Assembly: GCA_965214235.1 (NCBI GenBank)
Contig: CBDCBH010000002.1
Coordinates: 744,001 to 808,000, forward strand
Direction: 5' to 3'
DNA length: 64,000 nt
Source: Ilyomonas sp965214235
GTDB lineage: Bacteria; Bacteroidota; Bacteroidia; Chitinophagales; Chitinophagaceae
Part shown: positions 45,747 through 53,112 of the stretch, in pieces
Numbering within the stretch: the stretch's first letter is position 1
How the letters are laid out: the number at the start of each line of letters is the position of its first letter
Notes under the pieces: generated by a model
The model's input: only the letters and a program-made list of their open reading frames with translations
Databases searched by the model: none
What the model was told of the DNA's origin: nothing
Translations under genes and position numbers: made by a program

Positions 45747-46937
45747 TCAATTTGTTTGCTGCAGTGATTGGATGATCATAGCGCTTGCGCCACCACCGCC
45801 ATTGCAAATGGCAGCCGCACCAATTTTTGCCTTGTTTTGCTGCAACACATTTAGCAAAGTAACCAAAATGCGGGCACCGCTGCAACCTAAAGGATGACCC
45901 AACGAAACGGCACCACCAAATACGTTTGTTTTTACTGCACTTATACCAAGCTTTTGCATATTGGCAATACTAACCACCGAGAAGGCTTCATTAATTTCAA
46001 AATAATCAACATTATGTAAAGTTAAATTGGCTTTTTGCAACGCTTTAGGCAAGGCAAGCGAAGGCGAAGTGGTAAACCATTCAGGCGCCTGCTCGGCATC
46101 GGCATAACTTACAATAACAGCCAGAGGTTTGATATTTAATTGTTTTGCTTTGTCTTCACTCATCATAACCAAAGCAGCTGCCCCATCATTTATGGTACTT
46201 GCATTGGCGGCAGTAACAGTTCCATCTTTTATAAAAGCCGGTTTTAATTCGGGTATCTTATTAAAATTTACGTTGTATGGCTCTTCATCTTTATCAACAA
46301 GTATGGCATCGCCCTTTTTTTGCTGAATGGTTACAGGTACAATTTCATTGGCAAACCAACCCTTCTCAATGGCTTGCTGGCTTCGTTTGTAACTTTCAAT
46401 TGCGTATTCATCCTGTTGTTGCCGGCTAATGTTGCAGGCTTGTGCGCACAATTCGGCAGCGTTGCCCATCGGGTAATCTTTGTACACATCTGTCAAACCA
46501 TCTTTTGATAAACCATCAATTAAACTCACATCACCAAACTTATTTCCCCAGCGTTGCTTTGTTGCATAAAAAGGAACATTCGACATACTTTCCATGCCAC
46601 CGGCAACAATAATATCCGCATCGCCCAATAGTATGCTTTGGGCAGCCATTGCTACCGCTTTCATTCCACTGGCGCAAACTTTATTGATGGTCGTTGCAAT
46701 TACATTATCCGGCAAGCCGGCGAGCATACTTGCCTGTCGCGCAGGAGCCTGACCAACATTGGCTTGCAACACGCAGCCCATTATTATTTCATTAATTTGT
46801 TGGGGTGAAATACCGGCTTTTTCAACTGCTGCTTTGATAGCGATGGCTCCCAATTGAGGAGCGGTAATATCTTTTAATTTTCCACCGAAACTTCCGATAG
46901 GCGTACGAACGGCAGAAGCAATCACAACTTTTTTCAT
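45747..46937 (-). CDS. acetyl-CoA C-acetyltransferase (thiolase)
   Basis: Condenses two acetyl-CoA to acetoacetyl-CoA or cleaves it back. The 396-residue product has the nucleophile Cys88 (TTINKVCASGMKAV), NEAFSV, the His in VSLGHPLGCSGAR and the second Cys in CNGGGGASAM. Length and motifs match the AtoB/PhaA group; which direction it works in cannot be told. It is followed by lepB, which has its own promoter. Confidence 0.94.
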   Translation of the reverse strand: MKKVVIASAVRTPIGSFGGKLKDITAPQLGAIAIKAAVEKAGISPQQINEIIMGCVLQANVGQAPARQASMLAGLPDNVIATTINKVCASGMKAVAMAAQSILLGDADIIVAGGMESMSNVPFYATKQRWGNKFGDVSLIDGLSKDGLTDVYKDYPMGNAAELCAQACNISRQQQDEYAIESYKRSQQAIEKGWFANEIVPVTIQQKKGDAILVDKDEEPYNVNFNKIPELKPAFIKDGTVTAANASTINDGAAALVMMSEDKAKQLNIKPLAVIVSYADAEQAPEWFTTSPSLALPKALQKANLTLHNVDYFEINEAFSVVSIANMQKLGISAVKTNVFGGAVSLGHPLGCSGARILVTLLNVLQQNKAKIGAAAICNGGGGASAMIIQSLQQTN

Positions 46938-46962
46938 TTGGCAAATATTTCTTTATAAAGCG

Positions 46963-46970
46963 CAAAGATA
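46963..46970 (-). promoter_or_regulatory. -7 box for the thiolase gene
   Basis: Minus strand TATCTTTG, 25 bases before the ATG at 46937. Confidence 0.45.
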
Positions 46971-47383
46971 ATTGCAGTAAAAGGTTGCCTGAATGAATTA
47001 ACGCTGTTGAAAACGAAAATAGCAGAAGTACATTTAAACTAATAACCAGAATAGAATTTTGACTCTGGCTTTTATGTAACTAAAAAAGCACTAATTGAGA
47101 TTTGCTTTACAGGTTTTATTTCAGTTGATAATGTTGAAGAAGATTATATAAAAAATATAATTTGATTACACAAACAACTAAATACAATAAAAACAAACTC
47201 TTATTGAATTTATAAACATCAAAAAATGGAGTAAAACAAAACGGCATGAACAAAGTAAGATATTGAACGAAATCTTTTTAATAAACGATTCAGAAAGAGA
47301 ATGGCTTACTATTTCTTTCCTGTTCAGCAACCAGAAACAGCTTTGTTTTTATTCCATTTTTTAGGTTATGAAATAAATAAAAA
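46971..47383. other. intergenic, about 410 bp
   Basis: AT-rich, no open frame of note, between the thiolase promoter and the 3' end of the RNase P RNA. No terminator hairpin for rnpB that I can support. Confidence 0.5.
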
Positions 47384-47729
47384 CTACAAACCTCGTAAGC
47401 CGGATTCTGTTTCTACACTATCATTTATCTGCTCCTGATATTACTATCAGGATGTAGCTGCCTACCCAGATTCATTGAACGAGCCGCTCTCAAGCGAATC
47501 TTTATGTGGCATTACAGCACTTAAGGTTTGCCCGCTTTGTGCATTGCTGCCCAAAGCCGTAAGCTCTTACCTTACATTTTCACCGTTACCGCAACAAGTT
47601 GCGGAAGTTATTTTCTGTGGCACTTTCTCTTGCCTTTTTAAGGGCAGCCGGTTGTTAGCCGGTAAGTTGCTCTGCGCTGTCCGGACTTTCCTCTTCTATA
47701 AAAACAGAAGCGATAGCGCGGGTTTGTAG
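47384..47729 (-). ncRNA. rnpB: RNase P RNA component, class A
   Basis: The catalytic RNA that matures tRNA 5' ends. On the minus strand it shows the universal core GAGGAAAGTCCGGAC near the 5' end and ACAGAATCCGGCTTAC near the 3' end. The ends pair as helix P1 (CTACAAACC with GGTTTGTAG), giving 346 nt. The J-region GCCACAGAAA is also present. A -7 box lies 5 bases before the 5' end. Confidence 0.95.
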
Positions 47730-47734
47730 CGTTG

Positions 47735-47742
47735 CAAAGGTA
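47735..47742 (-). promoter_or_regulatory. -7 box of rnpB
   Basis: Minus strand TACCTTTG, five bases before the RNA's 5' end as set by helix P1. This calibrates the distance from the -7 box to the transcription start in this genome. Confidence 0.75.
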
Positions 47743-47924
47743 GTGTTTGGTTGGTAGTTGGCGGATGATAGTTGATAGTTGGCAGTTGGTAAATTATAGT
47801 TGGTAGTTGATAGGATAGTTGGTGGTTGATAGCAAATTGATTTCAAAGTAATAAATGTCAAAACTTGTGAGTTTATAGCTACCAACCATCAACCATCAAC
47901 TATCATCCGCCAACCACCAACTAA
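47743..47924. repeat. TAGTTGG-type repeat array with inverted copy
   Basis: Variants of a 7-base unit (TAGTTGG, TAGTTGA, CAGTTGG, CGGATGA) run in tandem from 47748 to about 47832. A reverse-complement array lies at about 47880-47924. The two arms can pair over about 25 bases, for example GTTGGCGGATGATAGTTGAT with ATCAACTATCATCCGCCAAC. The array fills the space between the rnpB promoter and the DUF2027 gene, and its right arm includes that gene's stop codon. Confidence 0.75.
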
Positions 47925-48949
47925 TACTGAAAAAAAATCTGCGTGGCGCCGTAGCCAAAACGCGGATCGTACTGATTGATGAATGTTTTTACTTCTTTTC
48001 GGGTTTTTAAAATTTCGTGTATTTCATCTTTCAATTTTCCGGTGCCGATGCCATGAATCACAATCAGTTCCGGCTGATGGTGCGCTACAGCCAATTCATA
48101 CCATTTCTCAAATTGGTGAAGCTGAAGAGTAAGCATTTCAAAGGCATTCATGTTCTTCCAGTTGTCGGTTAATTTTTCTATATGCAAATCAACGATGCTG
48201 CGTGCGGGAGTAAGATGCTGTCTTGCTTTAGAAGCATCATAAATGGTAAAGCCTTTCGCAGCAAGGCTGGTAAGTTCTAATTTATCTTCTTCGGCTTTAT
48301 CGGGGTATCCGGTAAATAAAAGATAGGATATAGAAGGCAGGTTTTTTTCTTTTATTTCTTCTATCTTTTTAAACATTTGCTTCGCTCTTATTTTTATAGT
48401 TGCTTCCATGTAGTCTGCTTTCTTTTTTTCAGGTAAAACGAGCGAAAATTCAAAGTGAAAAGAAGGATTATCGTTCAATGTTTCAAACGGTATATCATGC
48501 AGGTAAAAATCTTTACCGGCGCGGATTTCATTGGTTAAATCAAATTCCGTTCTGCCATTGGAAAGCTGTTGTTTATAAGTAAACCGATAGCTATAATCAG
48601 TTCGGTTAATCAAATACAATTTAAACAGTTCCACAACTTCATCATTCAATTCATCCAGCCCGAATTTTGGCAAGAAAGAAAGCCACACACCCGGCTCGGC
48701 TTTGATGTTGGTTGTAATTGTTTTTTCTTTGGGTAGCTGATCAATATATTGCTTTGTTTTTTTTGCTTGCGGAACTACGGTTTTTTTGGTAAACCGATGA
48801 AAATAAGGAAAGTCAATCTGATCCATATACGCCGGAAACTTCACGCCGCGCACTTCAATCAGCACCATTTTATCATTCATTATTTCAATCACCTTTCCTT
48901 CTTCGTTGCTATGCAACACAATAATTTCATCACCTACCTGGTATTTCAT
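47921..48949 (-). CDS. DUF2027 and Smr domain protein
   Basis: A 342-residue protein. The N terminus is a short KOW/SH3-like module (VGDEIIVLHSNEEGKVIEI). The DUF2027 beta-domain covers about residues 85-220. The C-terminal Smr domain (about 250-342) has SIVDLHIEKL and LIVIHGIGTGKLKDEIHEIL, the DLH and HGxGxG motifs of MutS-related Smr nucleases. The combination is common in Bacteroidota; its role is unknown, but Smr domains cut or bind structured nucleic acids. A -7 box lies 4 bases before the ATG. Its stop codon lies inside the repeat array. Confidence 0.88.
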   Translation of the reverse strand: MKYQVGDEIIVLHSNEEGKVIEIMNDKMVLIEVRGVKFPAYMDQIDFPYFHRFTKKTVVPQAKKTKQYIDQLPKEKTITTNIKAEPGVWLSFLPKFGLDELNDEVVELFKLYLINRTDYSYRFTYKQQLSNGRTEFDLTNEIRAGKDFYLHDIPFETLNDNPSFHFEFSLVLPEKKKADYMEATIKIRAKQMFKKIEEIKEKNLPSISYLLFTGYPDKAEEDKLELTSLAAKGFTIYDASKARQHLTPARSIVDLHIEKLTDNWKNMNAFEMLTLQLHQFEKWYELAVAHHQPELIVIHGIGTGKLKDEIHEILKTRKEVKTFINQYDPRFGYGATQIFFQY

Positions 48950-48953
48950 TTTA

Positions 48954-48961
48954 CAAAGGTA
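48954..48961 (-). promoter_or_regulatory. -7 box for the DUF2027-Smr gene
   Basis: Minus strand TACCTTTG, 4 bases before the ATG at 48949, predicting a leaderless transcript. Confidence 0.5.
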
Positions 48962-49139
48962 GGAGGGAGTGATGAGATGTGGGAGAGTAGCTAACGTTTA
49001 AGCCTGGCAAAGAACCGGCATATAAAACACAGTAAATAAAAACCATAAATGATTTTGGATTGAAAGTTTGGGTTGTGTTCTTATGTGTCAAATAATAACC
49101 CGATATCAGAACTGAATAGCGGAAATAAAAATTGCTTTT

Positions 49140-50042
49140 CTATATCTTCTCAAACACCAGCCTGTAATGATCCATCGCTTCTCTTTCAAAACATATTTTA
49201 TTCGGACTGATTCTAAAGATAGCTACCTGGTGCCTGAACTCGCTATCAAACAAATATTTTGGAATCAGCGATGCATACAACAAATACTTCTTCAGGTTAA
49301 ATTTCCTGAACTTTTTTCGCCAGCATTTAATGGTTTGAATATAATCCAATCGCCCGCTGCTTTTAGAGATTAACTTCATAAATGGCGCAGCGTTTTTTAT
49401 CACCTGCTCGTCGCTGTATGGCAACCACGAACCCGGAAATTGTTTAATCATCAAAGCCAACGCGTACTCATTAGAATCTTTATCCGCATTTATATTAACA
49501 TCCTCAAAAGCGGGGGTATTCTTGCTAAATACCATTGTCTGCATATAAAACCTTCCGCCTTTGGGCAGCAGGTCGCTAACTGTTTTAAAAAAACTGGTAT
49601 AAATCTCATCCTGCCGGCCCGCTTTAAACTCTTCTACAGAGCAAAAATGCTCCAGACCGCCAATGCAGGTAACCGCATCAAAAGTTCCAAAGGTTTCCGG
49701 TTTAATGGTTCGGCAGTCCATAATTTTTACGTTCAAACCATTCTTCACATCGGCTTCGGCCTGCCCTGTAGATAAGGTAACGCCAATGCCGTTGGCACCC
49801 AATTGCCTGATGTAGTTAAGAAAAGGTCCCCATCCGCAAGCCATATCCAGCACTTTTGTGTTCTTGCCAATGCCTAAGCTTTCCGCAATAAACTGGTGTT
49901 TTTTTCTTTGTGCTTCTTCCACAGTCATAGCAAAATCGCCATCAAAGCGTGCGCCGCTGTAATCTGCCATTTCCCCAAAGCTTAACCGAAAAATGTTGTC
50001 AATAGTAGTGTAGGTAAAATCTAAATCCTGCTTATCAGCCAT
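49140..50042 (-). CDS. cyclopropane-fatty-acid-synthase-like SAM methyltransferase
   Basis: A 300-residue class I methyltransferase. The SAM-binding motif is KVLDMACGWGPFLNYIRQLG (residues about 63-82), and FDAVTCIGGLEHF follows. The layout, with an N-terminal FRLSFGEMADYSGARFDGDF and tail after the Rossmann fold, resembles the Cfa/mycolic-acid methyltransferase group that methylates lipid double bonds. It lies 23 bases after the fatty acid desaturase gene, supporting a lipid substrate; the exact product is not known. Confidence 0.85.
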   Translation of the reverse strand: MADKQDLDFTYTTIDNIFRLSFGEMADYSGARFDGDFAMTVEEAQRKKHQFIAESLGIGKNTKVLDMACGWGPFLNYIRQLGANGIGVTLSTGQAEADVKNGLNVKIMDCRTIKPETFGTFDAVTCIGGLEHFCSVEEFKAGRQDEIYTSFFKTVSDLLPKGGRFYMQTMVFSKNTPAFEDVNINADKDSNEYALALMIKQFPGSWLPYSDEQVIKNAAPFMKLISKSSGRLDYIQTIKCWRKKFRKFNLKKYLLYASLIPKYLFDSEFRHQVAIFRISPNKICFEREAMDHYRLVFEKI

Positions 50043-50065
50043 AGTATGTATGCAGTAAAAATAAT

Positions 50066-51163
50066 TTAATGATGAACCGGAACAACAGGTTCTCTGCCCA
50101 ACGCTTTCAGCAATCTGATGTGCGAACCAATAGCACCGCGAAACGTACTGTTTTCGTTATAGCGAAGATGATAATCAGCCGCAGTTTGTTTTACGATTTC
50201 GGAAATTTGTTTATAATGCACATGACAGATTCTGGGATACAAATGATGTTCTATCTGGAAGTTAAGCCCGCCGCAGAGGAAGTTTAAAAGAATATTGTTT
50301 CTGCCAAAATCAGCGGTTGTGTACAATTGATGAACTGCCCAGGTGTTTTGAATATTTCCAAGATTGGTTGGCAATGGAAAATCAGTTTCCTCAACTACAT
50401 GTGCCAGCATAAAAATAATAGCCATGGTTGAACCCTGCGCAAAGTGCATTAAAAGAAAACCTAACAATACCTGCCACCACAAAGCTTTAATAAAAACAAG
50501 AGGAAGCACAATAAACAGCGTATAATAAATTGCTTTTGAAAGAAACAAAATTACATACTGTACCGGTGGATGACTTTTGTTATCATAGTTGCCAATCTCT
50601 TTCTTAAAAAATTTAATATAGTCTTTTACAAAAACCCACATGAGGGAAGCTAAACTGTAAAAAAGGAAAGCATACCAGTACTGATGGCGATGCACTTTCC
50701 GAAGCTTTTGATGCGGTGACATCCGCAACAGTGGAATTGACTGGATATCCTCATCATGACCTTCTATATTTGTGTAGGTATGATGAACAATGTTATGCGT
50801 AATGTTCCATACATAACTATTTGCTCCAATTATATTAAAGGTATATCCCAAAATAGTGTTTACCGTTTTATTAGCAGACAAGGAACCATGCACCGCATCA
50901 TGAGAAATATTAAGACCAATAAAAGCTGTAAAAAAACCAAGAATAATCCATAACAGAAACTGAATAGCAACGGCAGTACCTGAAAACAAGAGTAAAAGAT
51001 AAGAACCAATAAAAACTGCGGGATAAAACAACAGTTTAAAACCCATTAACGCATTGCCTTTTTTTGAAAGGTTGTTTGATGAAAAATAATAGTCAACTTT
51101 TTTATTTAAAGTAGCATAAAAGTCGGACTCTTTGGTTTTTGAAAACTTTACTTTGGTTGGCAA
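50066..51163 (-). CDS. fatty acid desaturase, membrane-bound
   Basis: A 365-residue di-iron desaturase with four hydrophobic segments and the three His boxes: HDAVH, HNIVHH and QIEHH. The last box with Gln in first place is typical of front-end (delta-5/6 type) acyl-lipid desaturases. No cytochrome b5 domain is fused. It introduces double bonds in membrane lipids, and the methyltransferase encoded just downstream may modify them. The pair reads as one unit. Confidence 0.92.
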   Translation of the reverse strand: MPTKVKFSKTKESDFYATLNKKVDYYFSSNNLSKKGNALMGFKLLFYPAVFIGSYLLLLFSGTAVAIQFLLWIILGFFTAFIGLNISHDAVHGSLSANKTVNTILGYTFNIIGANSYVWNITHNIVHHTYTNIEGHDEDIQSIPLLRMSPHQKLRKVHRHQYWYAFLFYSLASLMWVFVKDYIKFFKKEIGNYDNKSHPPVQYVILFLSKAIYYTLFIVLPLVFIKALWWQVLLGFLLMHFAQGSTMAIIFMLAHVVEETDFPLPTNLGNIQNTWAVHQLYTTADFGRNNILLNFLCGGLNFQIEHHLYPRICHVHYKQISEIVKQTAADYHLRYNENSTFRGAIGSHIRLLKALGREPVVPVHH

Positions 51164-51407
51164 ATGGAAAGATTTTTAGTTTTATAATTATATTATCCTG
51201 GCAATTATGGAACGATCATTTTCGGACGAAAGATAAAATAGTTATTTTATAATTGATCGTTAATGCAATAATTTAAAATTAATTTTTTTATGTTTGAGAA
51301 TGCTTCACATAAGATATAGCTTCTGATGGCACGTTTGTATATAAACTACGGATGCTTCTAAACATTGTTTATAAACGGGTAAGCTTGTGTGTAAAACAAC
51401 TCACAAA

Positions 51408-52004
51408 TTATTTTTCATCCTTCAGCAAATTATAATAATCATCTTCAGTATCAATATCTATATTTCCCTTCGGGAACAATACGGTTTCCACATCATCAGG
51501 ATATAAGGCTATTATTTTTTTAGCACCTCCTTCACCCGATAACTGAAGCAACTCTTCAAAATAGGCAGGCGCAAATAAAACCGGCGTTCCGGTTGTGTTT
51601 GCATACGAGCAGGCTACAATGCCTTTGTTGCTTTCTTTTCGTTTATCGCACAGGCGCCGAAACAAGTTTGAAGAAACATAGGGCTGATCGCACACGGCTA
51701 TAATTATGTCTTCTTTCTTTTTTTTTATTGATAAGACGGCAAGCAATCCGGCAACAATTGCAGAAGCCATTCCCTGCTGCCAGCGTTTATTATTTACAAC
51801 ATGTATCGGCTGATGGTTAATGGCTTTTAAAATTTGATCACTGTCAGCGCCGGTAACAACTACAACCGGTTGCAAAGAGGCATCGAGCGCTTCATCAATG
51901 ATGTGTTGAAGCAACGTTTTTCCTTTATAAAATAAAAGTTGCTTACTGCTTCCCAAACGTGAGGAATTGCCGGCGGCTAATATGATGATGCCGGTTTCAT
52001 TCAT
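51408..52004 (-). CDS. MocA-like molybdenum cofactor nucleotidyltransferase
   Basis: Adds a nucleotide (CMP in E. coli MocA) to molybdopterin for insertion into xanthine-oxidase-type enzymes. The 198-residue product has GIIILAAGNSSRLGSSKQLLFYKGKTLL, the nucleotidyltransferase signature, IIAVCDQPYVS and the acceptor region GTPVLFAP. It is the last gene of the molybdenum hydroxylase operon and overlaps the xdhC-like gene by 8 bases. Confidence 0.92.
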   Translation of the reverse strand: MNETGIIILAAGNSSRLGSSKQLLFYKGKTLLQHIIDEALDASLQPVVVVTGADSDQILKAINHQPIHVVNNKRWQQGMASAIVAGLLAVLSIKKKKEDIIIAVCDQPYVSSNLFRRLCDKRKESNKGIVACSYANTTGTPVLFAPAYFEELLQLSGEGGAKKIIALYPDDVETVLFPKGNIDIDTEDDYYNLLKDEK

Positions 52005-53109
52005 ACTCTATCAACCGGCTGTGAATGGCAAAGGGTCTGTCTTTTAAAAGAGTTCCTTTTCTGCCTGCTAACACGGCTTTAATTTCGGCAATAATTGATA
52101 CAGCTATTTCTTCTGCGGTTTCGGCACCAATATCCAAACCGACAGGTCCGTAAACAGAATGGATTTGTTCGTCCGTTACTGCAACACCATTTTTTTCTAA
52201 CTCGGTAACCATGCGTTGCAGTTTATTTTTTGGTCCTAACACACCGATATACGTACAACGAAAAGAAAGAAGCTGCGACAGCAAAGCAAGATCATAATTA
52301 TAATTATGCGTCATTAGAACAAAGGCAGTTTGTTCATGTATGCAAACCTGAGCCAACGCCTCGCAAGGCTTGGCAACAATCACTTCGCCTGCTTTGTAAA
52401 ACCGCTGTTTTGTAGCGTGTGTAGGTCTGCCGTCAACAACAACCGTCTGCCAGCCCAACAAGGCTGCCATATCAACCAAGGGCAATGCATCGTTGCCAGC
52501 GCCGGCAATAATAAGTTGTATCGTTGGTGGAACAAACTGGTACAGAACAGAACAATCGGAGTACGATTTTACGAAAGAATTTTTATGTTCCAGAACCGTT
52601 ATCGCTTCCTCGATAAAGTTTTTCGATTCATTAGTCAGGCTTATTTTTTCTTTATCGTTAATAAAGCAACAGGTTCCGGGCTGATGTGCATTTTTATCTT
52701 CGTTAAATGCCGTTACCAGCACAGCCTCTTTCCGGTGCCGGGCTACGTTTTTCAGTAAGGCAAGCGGGTTAAGTGCATTATTATTTACAATAGGTTCAAA
52801 CAGAATATAAACAATGCCGTTGCATCCCAACTGAACACCCAACTTAGCATCATCTTCATCCGTTGTATCATATATTTCAAGCTTGTTTTGCTGCCTGGAA
52901 ATTGCCAGCAAAGCTTTGCGCAATGCATCACCTTCCAAACAGCCACCGCTGATGGCGCCTGTTATTTCTCCCTCTTCTGTAACCAGCATTCTGGAGCCGG
53001 GCCGGCGATACGATGAGCCTTCTACTTTTACAACCGTTACCAAAGCCGTTTGCTTGCCGCAGACAACCGCTTTATCATAAGCCTGTATAATATCATTTAG
53101 TTCCTTCAT
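51997..53109 (-). CDS. XdhC/CoxI-family molybdoenzyme chaperone
   Basis: A 370-residue protein with the XdhC_CoxI N-domain (GSSYRRPGSRMLVTEEGEITGAISGGCLEG) and a C-terminal Rossmann domain (LIIAGAGNDALPLVDMAALLGW, then VYGPVGLDIGAETAEEIAVSI). Such proteins bind the mature cofactor and insert it into the large subunit, like PaoD for PaoABC. It starts 3 bases after the large-subunit stop and overlaps the mocA-like gene by 8 bases. Confidence 0.93.
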   Translation of the reverse strand: MKELNDIIQAYDKAVVCGKQTALVTVVKVEGSSYRRPGSRMLVTEEGEITGAISGGCLEGDALRKALLAISRQQNKLEIYDTTDEDDAKLGVQLGCNGIVYILFEPIVNNNALNPLALLKNVARHRKEAVLVTAFNEDKNAHQPGTCCFINDKEKISLTNESKNFIEEAITVLEHKNSFVKSYSDCSVLYQFVPPTIQLIIAGAGNDALPLVDMAALLGWQTVVVDGRPTHATKQRFYKAGEVIVAKPCEALAQVCIHEQTAFVLMTHNYNYDLALLSQLLSFRCTYIGVLGPKNKLQRMVTELEKNGVAVTDEQIHSVYGPVGLDIGAETAEEIAVSIIAEIKAVLAGRKGTLLKDRPFAIHSRLIEYE

Positions 53110-53112
53110 TTA

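Noticed and set aside
47743..47924. CRISPR array
   Set aside because: The repeats are short (about 7 bases), contiguous and variable, with no spacers and no cas genes.
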